Below, piece after piece: positions 33,349 through 46,516 of a stretch of DNA of 64,000 nt. The stretch is from NCBI RefSeq assembly GCF_900496975.1, contig NZ_UFQC01000023.1:35552-99551 (forward strand). Direction: 5' to 3'. The notes under the pieces were generated by a model that did no database searches, was not told where the DNA came from, and worked only from the letters and a program-made list of their open reading frames with translations. The DNA is from Achromobacter veterisilvae. Its GTDB lineage: Bacteria > Pseudomonadota > Gammaproteobacteria > Burkholderiales > Burkholderiaceae_B. Each line of letters begins with the position of its first letter. Position 1 is the first letter of the stretch. Made by a program: the position numbers and the translations under genes.

Positions 33349-35025
33349 TTAGGCGTTGATGTCGTTGTCCTTGCTTTCGCGCACGAACAGCGTGCCGATG
33401 ACCAGGGTCATCACCGCGATGATGATCGGGTACCACAGGCCGTCGTAGATATTGCCGGTTGCGGCGACCACGGCGAAGGCGACCGGGGGCAGGAAGCCGC
33501 CGAACCAGCCGTTGCCGATGTGGTAGGGCAGGCTCATCGACGTGTAGCGGATGCGCGTCGGGAACATTTCCACCAGCATGGCGGCGATCGGGCCGTACAC
33601 CATGGTCACGTAGATCACCAGGACGGTCAGCAGCACGACGACCATGACGTTGTTGGTCTGCGCCGGATCGGCCTTGGCGGGGTAGCCGTGGCTGCGGATC
33701 GCGCTGGTGAGCGCCTTGTCCAGTTCCGCGGCCTTGGCCTTGAAGTCGGCCGCCGGCATGGTCTTGCCGTCGAACGAGGCGAACTCGTCATTGCCGATCT
33801 TGACCTTGGCGACCGAACCCGCCGGAGCGGCTTCGTTCTTGTAGTTCACCGAGTTGCGGGCCATGAACGACTTGACCACGTCGCAAGAGCTGGTGAACGA
33901 CGAGGTGCCCACGGGGTTGAACTGGAACGAGCACGTGGCCGGATCCGCGATCACCGTGACCGGCGCCGTGGCCTGCGCCTTTTCCAGCGCGGGGTTGGCG
34001 AAGTGCGTGAGGCCCTGGAAGAGCGGGAAGTAGGTGACGGCGGCGATCAGGCAGCCCGCCATGATGATGGGCTTGCGGCCGATCTTGTCCGACAGCGCGC
34101 CGAAGATCACGAAGAACGGCGTGCCGATCAGCAGCGCGAGCGCGATCATGATGTTGGCGGTGTTCGCGTCGACCTTCAGCGTCTGCGTCAGGAAGAACAG
34201 GGCGTAGAACTGGCCGGTGTACCAGACCACGGCCTGGCCGGCGGTCAGGCCCAGCAGGGCCAGGATCACGACCTTCAGGTTTTTCCACTGGCCGAAGGAT
34301 TCGGCGATCGGCGCCTTGGAGCCCTTGCCTTCTTCCTTCATGCGCTTGAAGGTCGGCGATTCGCTCAGTTGCAGGCGGATCCACACCGAGATGCCCAGCA
34401 GGACGACCGAGATCAGGAACGGGATGCGCCAGCCCCAGGCCTTGAAGTCGTCTTCGCCCATGAACGTGCGGATGCCGAGGATGACCAGCAGCGACAGGAA
34501 CAGGCCCAGCGTCGCGGTGGTCTGGATCCAGGACGTGTAGAAACCGCGGCGGCCGTGGGGCGCGTGCTCGGCGACGTAGGTCGCGGCGCCTCCGTATTCG
34601 CCGCCCAGCGCCAGGCCTTGCAGCAGGCGCAGGACGATCAGGATGGCCGGCGCCGCCAGGCCGATGCTGGCGTAGCTGGGCAGCACCCCGACGAGGAAGG
34701 TCGACAGGCCCATGATCACGATCGTGACCAGGAAGGTGTACTTGCGTCCCACGAGGTCGCCCAGGCGGCCGAACACCAGCGCGCCGAAGGGCCGCACGGC
34801 GAAGCCCGCCGCGAAGGCCAGCAGCGCGAAGATGAAGCCGGCGGTCGGGTTCACGCCCGAGAAAAAGTGCTGCGCGATGATGGCCGCGAGCGAGCCGTAG
34901 AGATAAAAGTCGTACCACTCGAAAACCGTGCCCAGCGACGACGCAAAGATGACGCGGCGTTCATCCTTGGTCATCGGGCGCGGACCCGCGGAGGGGCCGC
35001 GGCCTGCCATGGTTGTTGTGCTCAT
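33349..35025 (-). CDS. MHS-family metabolite:proton symporter with large loop insertion
   Basis: This 558-residue transporter has twelve predicted helices and MHS signatures: GTVFEWYDFYLYGSLA after the start, GRLGDLVGRKYTFLVTI, LQGLALGGEYGGAATYVAEHAP and SDKIGRKPIIM. It probably imports an organic acid or a betaine-type solute with protons. It is about 110 residues longer than usual (about 430-450). The extra part lies between helix pairs in the C-terminal half (residues about 345-455), is hydrophilic and has two Cys. AGGAG precedes the ATG at 35025. It lies downstream of a two-component system on the same strand, which probably controls it. Confidence 0.88.
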   Translation of the reverse strand: MSTTTMAGRGPSAGPRPMTKDERRVIFASSLGTVFEWYDFYLYGSLAAIIAQHFFSGVNPTAGFIFALLAFAAGFAVRPFGALVFGRLGDLVGRKYTFLVTIVIMGLSTFLVGVLPSYASIGLAAPAILIVLRLLQGLALGGEYGGAATYVAEHAPHGRRGFYTSWIQTTATLGLFLSLLVILGIRTFMGEDDFKAWGWRIPFLISVVLLGISVWIRLQLSESPTFKRMKEEGKGSKAPIAESFGQWKNLKVVILALLGLTAGQAVVWYTGQFYALFFLTQTLKVDANTANIMIALALLIGTPFFVIFGALSDKIGRKPIIMAGCLIAAVTYFPLFQGLTHFANPALEKAQATAPVTVIADPATCSFQFNPVGTSSFTSSCDVVKSFMARNSVNYKNEAAPAGSVAKVKIGNDEFASFDGKTMPAADFKAKAAELDKALTSAIRSHGYPAKADPAQTNNVMVVVLLTVLVIYVTMVYGPIAAMLVEMFPTRIRYTSMSLPYHIGNGWFGGFLPPVAFAVVAATGNIYDGLWYPIIIAVMTLVIGTLFVRESKDNDINA

Positions 35026-35144
35026 GATGTCTCCTCGTTTTTGTTGCCGGCGGTGGTCCGCCGTGCACCGCCCTCCGCCGGCGACACCGACATCGAGAGC
35101 TATACGCAACATTGGGGGGCGAGGCTGACGAGGTTCTGACGGGA

Positions 35145-35173
35145 TACTTACTTGAATCTTAAAATTGAAACAA
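35145..35173 (-). promoter_or_regulatory. Possible promoter of the MFS gene
   Basis: On the minus strand TTGTTT (35173-35168) and TAAGTA (35150-35145) are 17 bp apart in an AT-rich patch between the histidine kinase and the transporter. A small hairpin GCTAGGG/CCCTAGC at 35195-35212 overlaps the kinase stop. Confidence 0.4.
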
Positions 35174-35207
35174 AACGTTTCTTTCCCGGGGGGCGCTAGG
35201 GATAGCC

Positions 35208-36656
35208 CTAGCTCTCCGATGGCTCCGGCGGTTCCGCGTAGAGGGGAAAAACCACACGGACCCGCATGCCCGGCAGGGACGAATGCGCGGTGGGATGGTC
35301 GTGGATTTCGACGCTGGCCTGGTGCTTCTGCGCGATCTCCCGCACGATGGCCAGGCCCAGGCCGCTGCCGTCGGACATCGTGCCCAGCACGCGGTAGAAG
35401 CGGTCGAACACGCGTTCGCGCTCCTCGGGGGGGATGCCGGGGCCGGAATCTTCCACCTCGAGCACGGCGTGTCCGTGCAGGATCCGCACGCGCACGGTGA
35501 TGTGGCCGCCGCGCGGCGTGTAGCGCAGCGCGTTGTCCACCAGGTTGTTCAGGAGTTCGGCCAGCAGCAAGGGGTTGCCGCTGATTTCCACGGGCGCGTC
35601 CGCGCCTTCGAAGCCCAGGTCGGTATTGAGCGACAGGGCCTGCGGCACCCAGTGCATGGCCTGCTCGTAGGCGATGGCGTTGATGTCCGTGCGGGTCAGT
35701 CCGATGGCGCTGGGGTTCTCGGCGCGGGCCAGCAGGAGCAACTGGTTCACCAGGCGCGTGGCGCGTTCCGAGCCGGTCACAAGCTGGCGCAGGCTGGACT
35801 GCATTTCCTCGGGGCTGGCGTCCCGCAGCGCCAGTTCGGCCTGGGTGCGCAGGCCGGCCAGCGGCGTCTTCAACTGGTGCGCGGCGTCCGCGACGAAGCG
35901 GCGCTGCGCCTGCACGTTGGAGGACAGCCGGTCCAGCAGGTCGTTCATGGCGGCCACCAGCGGCGCGATCTCGGACGGCGCGGCGCGCTCGTCGATGGGG
36001 GAAAGATCGTCGGGCCGGCGCGCGCGCAGGCGCTGCTGCAGCGCGTTCAGGGGCGCGACGCCGCGCGACAGCCCGAACCACACCAGCAGCACGGCGATGG
36101 GCAGCACCACGAACTGCGGAATGATCACGCCCTTGATGATGTCGTTGGCCAACTGGGTGCGCTTCTCGACCGTCTCGGCGGCGATCAGCAGCGCGGGTTG
36201 CGTGTTCGGCAGGTGCAGGTCGACCCAGGTGAACGCCAGCCGGATCCCGAAGCCGCGCAGGGTGGCGTCCTCGTATTGCACTTCGCCGGGCCGGGGCTGG
36301 CCCACGGTGGAGGGCAGGGGCAGCGCCCGGTCGCCGCCCAGGTACTCGCCGCGGCTGCCCAGCGCCAGCCAGAACACGCTGTCGGTTTCGTCGGCGTGCA
36401 GCACTTCGCGGGCGGCGTCGGACATCTTCAGCATGGCGCGCCCGTCCTGCGCATGGACCTGCCGGGTCAGCACGTGGAGATTGTTGGCCAGCGCGCGGTC
36501 GTAGGGCACGTTGGCGATGTTCTGCGCGACCACGTAGGTGATGGCGACGCTCATCGGCCACAGCAGGAACAGGGGCGCCAGCATCCAGTCGAGGATCTCG
36601 CCCAGCAGGGAGCGCTGGGGCGGCGCGAAGCTCGGGCCCCTGGACCCGGCCTGCAT
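35208..36656 (-). CDS. Sensor histidine kinase (TctE-type)
   Basis: This protein of about 482 residues has a first membrane helix (about residues 25-45), a periplasmic sensor domain of about 130 residues, a second helix ([14 protein letters not shown] region), a HAMP-type linker, a phosphoacceptor domain with [20 protein letters not shown] (His in HQLKTP) and an ATPase domain with [21 protein letters not shown] and GSGLGLAIV. It resembles TctE, which senses tricarboxylates. ATG 36656 was chosen because it starts after the response-regulator gene ends; an in-frame TTG at 36737 would overlap that gene. It follows the response regulator. Confidence 0.9.
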   Translation of the reverse strand: MQAGSRGPSFAPPQRSLLGEILDWMLAPLFLLWPMSVAITYVVAQNIANVPYDRALANNLHVLTRQVHAQDGRAMLKMSDAAREVLHADETDSVFWLALGSRGEYLGGDRALPLPSTVGQPRPGEVQYEDATLRGFGIRLAFTWVDLHLPNTQPALLIAAETVEKRTQLANDIIKGVIIPQFVVLPIAVLLVWFGLSRGVAPLNALQQRLRARRPDDLSPIDERAAPSEIAPLVAAMNDLLDRLSSNVQAQRRFVADAAHQLKTPLAGLRTQAELALRDASPEEMQSSLRQLVTGSERATRLVNQLLLLARAENPSAIGLTRTDINAIAYEQAMHWVPQALSLNTDLGFEGADAPVEISGNPLLLAELLNNLVDNALRYTPRGGHITVRVRILHGHAVLEVEDSGPGIPPEERERVFDRFYRVLGTMSDGSGLGLAIVREIAQKHQASVEIHDHPTAHSSLPGMRVRVVFPLYAEPPEPSES

Positions 36657-36699
36657 GACATCCAGTGCTTCCTGATTGAGCGCCTCTGGATGCGCGGGG

Positions 36700-37389
36700 T
36701 CAGCTTGCGAGGTACGCCGCACCCTGGTCACGCTCAAGACAGTAGCCCAGGCCGCGCACGGTCACGATCTTCACGCCGCTGGGCTCGAGCTTCTTGCGCA
36801 GGCGGTGCACATAGACCTCGATGGCGTTGGTGCTGACTTCCTCGCCCCACTCGCAGAGGTGGTCGACGAGCTGGGTCTTGCTGACCATGCGGCCGCTGCG
36901 GGTCAGGAGGATCTCGAGCAGGCTGACCTCGCGGGCCGACAGGTCCAGCGTCTGGTCGTCCACCATGGCCACCCGGCCCGTCTGGTCGAACAGCAGGCGG
37001 CCGTGCTTGAGCAGGGTGGCGCCGCCGCCGGCGCCGCGCCGGGTCAGCGCGCGCACGCGGGCTTCGAGTTCCGACAGGGCGAAGGGCTTGGCCATATAGT
37101 CGTCCGCGCCCAGGTCCAGGCCCTTGACGCGCTGTTCGATGCTGTCGGCGGCCGTCAGGATGAGCACGGGCAGGGCGGAGTTGCGGGCGCGCAGGCGCCG
37201 CAGGACTTCCAGGCCGGCCAGTTGCGGCAGGCCGAGGTCGAGGATGAGCAGGTCGAAGGCCTGGGCCGCCAGCGCCGAATCGGCCGCCAGCCCGTCGCGC
37301 ACGGCATCCACGGCGTAGCCATTGTGCCGCAACGAGCGGGACAGGCCGTCGGCCAGGATGCTGTCGTCTTCGGCGATCAGGATACGCAT
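36700..37389 (-). CDS. OmpR-family response regulator (TctD-type)
   Basis: This 229-residue protein has a receiver domain with [17 protein letters not shown] and the phosphoacceptor in LILDLGLPQ (about Asp51), plus a C-terminal winged helix ([31 protein letters not shown]). It is the first gene of a three-gene set with the histidine kinase and the MHS transporter, so likely activates the transporter gene in response to its solute. Confidence 0.95.
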   Translation of the reverse strand: MRILIAEDDSILADGLSRSLRHNGYAVDAVRDGLAADSALAAQAFDLLILDLGLPQLAGLEVLRRLRARNSALPVLILTAADSIEQRVKGLDLGADDYMAKPFALSELEARVRALTRRGAGGGATLLKHGRLLFDQTGRVAMVDDQTLDLSAREVSLLEILLTRSGRMVSKTQLVDHLCEWGEEVSTNAIEVYVHRLRKKLEPSGVKIVTVRGLGYCLERDQGAAYLAS

Positions 37390-37502
37390 GGGCTACAGTA
37401 AGAAGAAACGCCGCGGCGCAAAAAGGGGATGAAGCGCCGGATTCGTCTGGCATTCTGGCATACGGCCTTGCACTTGCCACTCAGGGTATACGTGCAAAAT
37501 AC

Positions 37503-37531
37503 TGGCACACTGGTTTTTTATACAGTATAAT
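37503..37531 (+). promoter_or_regulatory. recA promoter with LexA (SOS) box
   Basis: A consensus -10, TATAAT, is at 37526-37531, with TGGCAC (37503-37508) as a weak -35 at 17 bp. CTGGTTTTTTATACAG at 37510-37525 matches the LexA pattern CTGT-N8-ACAG with one mismatch and occupies the space between the two boxes, so LexA would block RNA polymerase. Confidence 0.85.
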
Positions 37532-37646
37532 CCGGTGCCATAATCTGATCCGTAGCTCAAAGCATTCGCCAGCCCCGGTCAGCCAAACCCGGCCAGCCAG
37601 ACCGCAATCCCCTTCGACACCAGATACGTTACAGACAGGACTCTAC

Positions 37647-38708
<1,062 letters not shown>

Positions 38709-38832
38709 TCGAGACGGTCTCGGGCCGCCCGCGGGTTTCCGCCGACGGCCCGCACATCGCGCGGGCTTGGCCCGACCGCTTGCGGCAGGCGCCTCGATGG
38801 GCCTGCCGTTGTGCATAGCAAGCAGGAAACGC

Positions 38833-39522
38833 ATGAGCTGGAAACCGCCCCCCGCGTCAGCCGACCGCCTTCGCGCCAAGCTGGATGACGAGTTCGAAAC
38901 CGTCGCCAAGCCCCAGGGCTTGCGCCGCAGTTCGGATGCGCGCCGCGAGCAGGAGGCGGCGGCGCCCGCCGGCCCGCGGGATCAATGGCAGCGCAGCTCC
39001 GAAGAGCGCGGCGCGGGGCGCGGCCGCCGCGCCGCCGCCGCCGAAGGCGATGAGGCCGGCGACGACGGCAAGTCCGCCCGCAAAGGCCCGTCGCTGAAGA
39101 TGCGGGCCGTGGGCTATCTGTCGCGGCGCGAACACGCCCGCGGCGAACTGGCCCGCAAGCTCGCCGCCCATGCGGAAGACCCGTCCGAAGTCGAGGCCGT
39201 GCTCGACGCCCTGGAAAAAGAGGGCTGGCTGTCCAATGAACGCTTTGCCCAGGGCCTGGTCCATCGGCGCGCATCGCGCCAGGGCACGGCGCGCATCGTC
39301 CAGGAACTGCGCCAGCACGGCGTGGACGACGGCCAGGTCGCCGAATTGCGTGAGCAACTGCGCGCCACCGAATACGACCGCGCGCTGGAGGTCTGGAAGA
39401 AACGTTTCGACGCCAGGCCCGACGACCGCGCGGCCTACGCCAAGCAGGCCCGCTTCCTGGCCAGCCGCGGTTTTGCGCACGACGTTATCCGCCGCATCCT
39501 GGGCGAAGGCGACGACGACTGA
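38833..39522 (+). CDS. recX: Regulatory protein RecX, extended
   Basis: This 229-residue protein inhibits RecA filament extension. The RecX core is residues about 88-229: KMRAVGYLSRREHARGEL, LDALEKEGWLSNERFAQGLVH (the RecX-typical GW/LSNERFA), and ARFLASRGFAHDVIRRIL. Before it lies an Ala/Arg/Glu-rich low-complexity segment (residues about 1-87) not present in the compact family. It follows recA after 124 bp, as in most bacteria. The REPIN array begins about 30 bp after its stop. Confidence 0.92.
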   Translation: MSWKPPPASADRLRAKLDDEFETVAKPQGLRRSSDARREQEAAAPAGPRDQWQRSSEERGAGRGRRAAAAEGDEAGDDGKSARKGPSLKMRAVGYLSRREHARGELARKLAAHAEDPSEVEAVLDALEKEGWLSNERFAQGLVHRRASRQGTARIVQELRQHGVDDGQVAELREQLRATEYDRALEVWKKRFDARPDDRAAYAKQARFLASRGFAHDVIRRILGEGDDD

Positions 39523-39553
39523 GCGTTTCGGCGCCGGGGGGCGAGTCGCCGGC

Positions 39554-39963
39554 GGTCTCCCCCGGGTGTCTGACACCCAGGCGAGATGCGCTTCAATTTG
39601 CCCGTACGCTTCATGGGTGTCAGACACCTCGTCTGCGGTCTCCCCCCGGGTGTCTGACACCCAGGCGAGATGCACTTCAATTTGCCCGTGCGCTTCATGG
39701 GTGTCAGACACCTCGTCTGCGGTCTCCCCCCGGTGTCTGACACCCAGGCGAGATGCGCTTCAATCTGCCCGTACGCTTCACGGGTGTCAGACACCTCGCC
39801 TGCGGTCTCCCCCGGGTGTCTGACACCCAGGCAAGATGCGCTTCAATTTGCCCGTGCGCTTCACGGGTGTCAGACACCTCGCCTGCGGTCTCCCCCGGGT
39901 GTCTGACACCCAGGCGAGATGCGCTTCAATTTGTCCGTACGCTTCACGGGTGTCAGACACCTT
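39554..39963 (+). repeat. Tandem array of five 83-bp palindrome-pair units (REPIN-like)
   Basis: Units start at 39554, 39637, 39721, 39804 and 39887; lengths are 83, 84, 83, 83 and a partial last one. Each begins GGTCTCC and contains GGGTGTCTGACACCC, a spacer of about 36 bp with GATGCGCTTCAATTTG, then the inverted GGGTGTCAGACACC. Copies differ at only a few positions, so the duplication looks recent. It fills the 493-bp gap between recX and metR (39523-40015); the rest of the gap holds one further degenerate half-site (CCAGACACC near 39968) and no gene. Open frames through it are only repeat translation. Confidence 0.95.
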
Positions 39964-40015
39964 CGCCACCAGACACCTTCACCCCGAGGCGCCATCATCC
40001 CTCGATTAGACCTTT

Positions 40016-40933
40016 CTATTTCGCGGACTTGATGCCCGACAAGGTCTTGAAGCAGACGTCGCGGGTGATGGTCAGGAATTCGTCGATGTACGACGCGTCC
40101 GTGTCCTCGCTGCGCACCGTGGCGTACAGCGTGCGCCACACGCCTTGCGGCCCCAGCCGGCACAGGCGCAGCCATCCCTGGTTCATGTATTCCGTCAGCG
40201 CCCAGTTGGGCAGCGCCGCCACGCCCCGGTTGCTGGCCACCAGTTGCGCGATGATCGGCGTCAGCTCCGCCTTGCGGACGGCGGCCGGCTCCACGTCGGC
40301 GGGGTCCAGGAAGGCCGTGAAGATATCCAGGCGCTGTTTGTCCACCGGGTAGGTGATGAGCGTCTGGTCGGCCAGTTGCTCGGGCGTGACGAATTTGCTG
40401 CCGGACAGCGGATTGGAGTCCGATACCGCCAGCACCAGTTCGTACCTGAACAACGGCAGGTATTCCACGGCGTCCAGCGGCTGCGGGTCCGAGGTGATGA
40501 CCAGGTCGAGGTCGCCGCGCACCAGCGCGGGCAGGGGGGCGAACGAAAACGCCGCCGACAGGTCCAGCGCCACGTCCGGCCACTGTGCGCGGAAGGCGTC
40601 CAGGGCCGGCATCAGCCACTGGAAGCAGGAATGGCAATCGATCGCCAGGTGCAGCCGCCCCGTGCGGCCCGCGGCCAGCCGCTGCAGTTCGCGTTCGGTC
40701 GCGCGGATGCGGGGCAGCACTTCGTCCGCCAGCGCCAGCACGCGCAGGCCGGCGGTGGTCAGGCGGGCCGGCCGGGTGCGGCGGTTCAGCAGGGGCGTGC
40801 CCAACCGGGTTTCCAGGTCGCGCAACTGGTGCGACAGGGCCGATTGGGTCAGGTGCAGGCGTTCGGCGGCCTCTTGCAGGCTGCCGCCTTCGCGGATGGC
40901 CGTCAGCGTTTCTAGGTGGCGGATTTCGAGCAT
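40016..40933 (-). CDS. metR: LysR-family regulator MetR
   Basis: This 305-residue protein activates metE, usually with homocysteine as co-effector. The N-terminal winged helix reads MLEIRHLETLTAIREGGSLQ with EAAERLHLTQSALSHQLRDLE, ending in GTPLLNRRTRPARLT; the rest is the periplasmic-binding-type effector domain. It is divergent from metE with a 140-bp gap, the arrangement seen in many proteobacteria. It is convergent with the repeat array. Confidence 0.92.
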   Translation of the reverse strand: MLEIRHLETLTAIREGGSLQEAAERLHLTQSALSHQLRDLETRLGTPLLNRRTRPARLTTAGLRVLALADEVLPRIRATERELQRLAAGRTGRLHLAIDCHSCFQWLMPALDAFRAQWPDVALDLSAAFSFAPLPALVRGDLDLVITSDPQPLDAVEYLPLFRYELVLAVSDSNPLSGSKFVTPEQLADQTLITYPVDKQRLDIFTAFLDPADVEPAAVRKAELTPIIAQLVASNRGVAALPNWALTEYMNQGWLRLCRLGPQGVWRTLYATVRSEDTDASYIDEFLTITRDVCFKTLSGIKSAK

Positions 40934-40967
40934 GGGATTGCAGGGTTGGGAAATGAGCTTATATTTT

Positions 40968-40982
40968 ATGAGATTCTCTCAT
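40968..40982. promoter_or_regulatory. Possible MetR-type LysR box
   Basis: ATGAGA-TTC-TCTCAT is an inverted repeat in the metR-metE gap, of the T-N11-A kind bound by LysR proteins. The sequence does not fit the enteric MetR consensus TGAA-N5-TTCA exactly. Confidence 0.45.
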
Positions 40983-41073
40983 GTTATGGATGTAGACATT
41001 GATTTTGATTCATGTTGGTTTGGCCTCAGAATAGCCGTCACTTGAACAAATTTTGTCTTACGACGGTATTCAC

Positions 41074-43371
41074 ATGACTACGATTCATAATTTGGGGTTC
41101 CCCCGCATCGGCGCCCAGCGCGAACTGAAGCGCGCCGTCGAGGCCTACTGGGCGGGCAAGCAGACCGCTGAAGCGCTCGAACAGACCGGCCGCGAACTGC
41201 GCGCCCGGCATTGGAAGCTGCAGGCCGACGCCGGCCTGAAGTTCGTGCCCGCCGGCGACTTCGCCTGGTACGACCAGATCCTGGAATGGACCACGCTGCT
41301 GGGCGCCGTGCCCGCGCGCTTCGGCCAGAAGGACGGCGAGCCGGTGTCGCTGGACACCCTGTTCCGCATGGGCCGGGGCCGCGCGCCGTCCGGCAAGCCC
41401 GCCGCCGCCTGCGAAATGACCAAGTGGTTCGATACCAACTACCACTACATCGTGCCGGAACTGGTCCCCGGCCAGACCTTCCGCATCGCCCGCGAATCGC
41501 TGTTCGAACAGATCCAGGAAGCGCAGGCGCTGGGCTACGCGGTCAAGCCCGTGATCCCGGGCCCGCTGACCTGGCTGTACCTGGGCAAGGGCGACGCGTT
41601 CGCCGAAGGCGCCGCCGACGCCGGCAAGCTGAAGCTGCTTGCCGCGCTGCTGCCCGTCTACCAGGACGTGCTGGCGCGCTTCGCCAAGCAGGGCGTGCAA
41701 TGGGTGCAGATCGACGAACCCATCCTGGCGCTGGACCTGCCCCAAGCCTGGCGCGACGCCTTCCGCGAGGTCTACGCCACGCTGTCGGCCAGCCCGGTCA
41801 AGCTGCTGGCGGCCACTTACTTCGACGGACTGAAGGACAACCTGCCCACGGCGCTGGGCCTGCCCGTCGCCGGCCTGCACGTGGACCTGGTCCGCGCGCC
41901 GGAGCAACTGGCGGAAGTGGTGGCCGGCCTGCGCGGCGACCAGGTGCTGTCGGCCGGCATCATCAACGGCCGCAACATCTGGCGCACCGACCTGGATGCC
42001 GCCATCGCCACGCTGGCCCCGATCAAGCAGCAACTGGGCGACCGCCTGTGGCTGGCGCCGTCGTGCTCGCTGTTGCACGTGCCGGTGGACCTGGCCCATG
42101 AAACCGAACTGGACGCCGAACTCAAGAGCTGGCTGTCCTTCGCCGCGCAGAAGCTGGATGAACTGAGCCTGCTGGGCCGCGCGCTGGACAGCGCGACGGA
42201 CGCTTCCGTGCAGGACGGCCTGGCGAAACAGCGCGCCGCGCTGGCCGCCCGGCGTGCCTCCGCCCGCATCCACAATCCGGTGGTCGGCCAGCGGATGGCC
42301 GCCGCCGCCGGCGTGTCGCGCGACCGCGCACCGTTCGCCGGCCGCATCGCCCGCCAGCAAGAGCAACTGGGCCTGCCCGCCTATCCGACCACCACGATCG
42401 GCTCTTTCCCGCAGACCGCGGAAATCCGCGCCCTGCGCCGGGACTGGAAGGCCGGCGCGCTGACCGATTCGGCCTACGAGACCGCCATCCGCAAGGAAAT
42501 CGAGGAAGTCATCCGCTTCCAGGAAAAGGTGGGCCTGGACGTCCTGGTGCACGGCGAACCCGAACGCAACGACATGGTGGAATACTTCGGCGAACTGCTG
42601 GCCGGTTTCGCCTTCACCAAGAACGGCTGGGTGCAAAGCTACGGCTCGCGCTGCGTCAAGCCGCCGATCATCTTCGGCGACGTGGCCCGCCCCGCGCCGA
42701 TGACGGTGGGCTGGTCGTCCTACGCGCAGTCGCTGACCGACAAGCCGGTCAAGGGCATGCTGACCGGCCCGGTCACCATCCTGCAGTGGTCCTTCGTGCG
42801 CGACGACCAGCCGCGCGAGCAGACCTGCCGCCAACTGGCGCTGGCGCTGCGCGATGAAGTCGTGGACCTGGAAGCCGCCGGCATCAGCGTCATCCAGATC
42901 GACGAACCCGCCATCCGCGAAGGCCTGCCGCTGCGCCGGGCCGACTGGCAGGCCTACCTGGACTGGGCCGTGGATTGCTTCCGCCTGTCGACCGCCGGCG
43001 TGCGCGACGAAACGCAGATCCACACCCATATGTGCTATTCGGAGTTCAACGACATCATCGAGTCGATCGCCGCCATGGACGCGGACGTGATCACCATCGA
43101 AACCTCGCGCTCCAATATGGAGTTGCTGAAGGCGTTCGAGGACTTCCGCTACCCGAACGACATCGGTCCCGGCGTGTACGACATCCACTCGCCCAACGTG
43201 CCCGAGGTGGACTGGATGGTCGGCCTGATGGAAAAGGCGGCCGCGCGCCTGCCCAAGGAACGCCTGTGGGTGAATCCTGACTGCGGCCTGAAAACGCGCG
43301 CCTGGCCCGAAACCGAAGCCGCGCTGATCGGCATGGTGCAGGCGGCCCGCGCCCTGCGCCAGGCGGCCTAG
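41074..43371 (+). CDS. metE: Cobalamin-independent methionine synthase
   Basis: This 765-residue enzyme transfers the methyl group of 5-methyltetrahydropteroyltriglutamate to homocysteine. Its two barrel halves are present: [19 protein letters not shown] at the start, and in the C-terminal half [21 protein letters not shown] (zinc-site His and Cys) and NPDCGLKTR (second Cys). Normal length. A ATG at 41074 gives the usual start; the seven upstream codons lack similarity. It is controlled by the divergent metR. A strong terminator follows at 43419. Confidence 0.97.
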   Translation: MTTIHNLGFPRIGAQRELKRAVEAYWAGKQTAEALEQTGRELRARHWKLQADAGLKFVPAGDFAWYDQILEWTTLLGAVPARFGQKDGEPVSLDTLFRMGRGRAPSGKPAAACEMTKWFDTNYHYIVPELVPGQTFRIARESLFEQIQEAQALGYAVKPVIPGPLTWLYLGKGDAFAEGAADAGKLKLLAALLPVYQDVLARFAKQGVQWVQIDEPILALDLPQAWRDAFREVYATLSASPVKLLAATYFDGLKDNLPTALGLPVAGLHVDLVRAPEQLAEVVAGLRGDQVLSAGIINGRNIWRTDLDAAIATLAPIKQQLGDRLWLAPSCSLLHVPVDLAHETELDAELKSWLSFAAQKLDELSLLGRALDSATDASVQDGLAKQRAALAARRASARIHNPVVGQRMAAAAGVSRDRAPFAGRIARQQEQLGLPAYPTTTIGSFPQTAEIRALRRDWKAGALTDSAYETAIRKEIEEVIRFQEKVGLDVLVHGEPERNDMVEYFGELLAGFAFTKNGWVQSYGSRCVKPPIIFGDVARPAPMTVGWSSYAQSLTDKPVKGMLTGPVTILQWSFVRDDQPREQTCRQLALALRDEVVDLEAAGISVIQIDEPAIREGLPLRRADWQAYLDWAVDCFRLSTAGVRDETQIHTHMCYSEFNDIIESIAAMDADVITIETSRSNMELLKAFEDFRYPNDIGPGVYDIHSPNVPEVDWMVGLMEKAAARLPKERLWVNPDCGLKTRAWPETEAALIGMVQAARALRQAA

Positions 43372-43418
43372 CCGATACGCCCGGCGCCGCGGCGCCGGGC
43401 GGCGGCCATGCAAGACCG

Positions 43419-43449
43419 GCTTGCGCCATCGTGGCGCAAGCTTTTTTTT
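43419..43449 (+). terminator. Rho-independent terminator after metE
   Basis: A 10-bp stem (43419-43428 with 43432-43441) around TCG is followed by eight T residues. Confidence 0.92.
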
Positions 43450-43593
43450 GCCTTGAGAGAGCCGCGGGGCGGAAACCGGCCCTCCGGAGGCGGCAAGCCC
43501 TGGCGGTCGATGAAGAGCCGCCTGCGCTATACTTTCAAGGTTTTGTTGCCGCGCACCATGCGCAGGCCCTCTTCGCCTCGCAGGCCCCCCAGC

Positions 43594-44196
43594 ATGCCCT
43601 TGCCACCGCCGGACTATCCTCGCCAGCCACTGCATACGCGTTCCATACGCGTGCAATCGTATGCGCGTGATGATGGCCTATGGGACCTGGAAGCCGAGTT
43701 GATCGACGTCAAGGCGTACGATTTTCCCAAGCGCGACGGCGAGATGTTCAAGGCCGGCCAACCCATCCACCATATGCACCTGCGCATCACCATCGACGAG
43801 AATTTCTCGATCGTGGCCGCGCAGGCCGTCTATGACGCCGCCCCCTATGGGGCGCATTGCATGGCCATCGAGCCGGCTTACACTGATCTCATCGGCATGA
43901 ACCTGCTCAAGGGGTTCCGCCAGCAGGTCAAGGAGCGGTTCGGGCACGTGGAGGGCTGTACGCACATGACCGAGCTGTCGCAGGTGCTTCCCACCGCGGC
44001 GGTCCAGACCATGGCCAATCGCCGGCGGCAGGAAAACAACCCGAACCGGCGTCCATTCCAACTGGACGGCTGCCATGCGCTCAGCACCGGCGGCCCGGTG
44101 GTGGCTGAGCACTATCCCAAGTGGTACACGGGGGATAGCGCTGAGGCATCGGCCGATTCGTCTACCGATTCACCTTCTCTTACTCATACGTCCTGA
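43594..44196 (+). CDS. DUF2889 protein
   Basis: This 200-residue protein has the DUF2889 features TRSIRVQSYARDDGLWDLEA, ELIDVKAYDF, IHHMHLRITID and CTHMTELSQVL. It carries several Cys and His and may bind a metal; the function of the family is unknown. ATG 43594 was chosen since a TATACT -10-like box lies near 43528. It is 10 bp before sucC on the same strand and may be co-transcribed. Confidence 0.88.
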   Translation: MPLPPPDYPRQPLHTRSIRVQSYARDDGLWDLEAELIDVKAYDFPKRDGEMFKAGQPIHHMHLRITIDENFSIVAAQAVYDAAPYGAHCMAIEPAYTDLIGMNLLKGFRQQVKERFGHVEGCTHMTELSQVLPTAAVQTMANRRRQENNPNRRPFQLDGCHALSTGGPVVAEHYPKWYTGDSAEASADSSTDSPSLTHTS

Positions 44197-44206
44197 CAGG
44201 TAACAC

Positions 44207-45367
<1,161 letters not shown>

Positions 45368-45386
45368 AAATTCCAAGGATTCACAA

Positions 45387-46268
<882 letters not shown>

Positions 46269-46286
46269 TTCTCGGTTTCGCGCAAG

Positions 46287-46312
46287 AAAAAGCCCGCTTC
46301 GGCGGGCTTTTT
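46287..46312 (+). terminator. Rho-independent terminator after sucD
   Basis: An 11-bp stem (46287-46297 with 46302-46312) with a TTCG tetraloop and a T run to 46315. Confidence 0.95.
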
Positions 46313-46516
46313 TTTCGGCAATCCTAGGGTAATCCCGTGTCCATGTCGCGGCCTGGAAACCATACGGAAAGCTGAACGAAACTATAATGACAGCAAATCC
46401 ATCGCGTACCCAGCAAGAATGCCGTCGGGCTCGCACCAAGACGGTCAGTACGTTTTCATCTTATTCACCCATTCATTTGGTTCGTCCTAGGGGGATCACA
46501 CCTAGGAAAGAGAGGC

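Noticed and set aside
33349..36561. A single 1070-residue open frame over the transporter and the kinase
   Set aside because: The two have different frames and separate starts; the long frame is an antisense-free accident of GC codon use.
39554..39963. CRISPR array
   Set aside because: Units are tandem with no variable spacers and each contains an inverted pair of palindromes; repeat length is 83 bp.
39670..40352. Repeat-rich open frames as coding genes
   Set aside because: They only translate the palindrome units in several frames and on both strands.
40934..41073. Cobalamin riboswitch before metE
   Set aside because: The gap is only 140 bp and holds no B12-box-like sequence; metR control is sufficient.
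46320..46516. yybP-ykoY manganese riboswitch
   Set aside because: The conserved GGGGAGUAGC-type loop was not found; left as a search suggestion.
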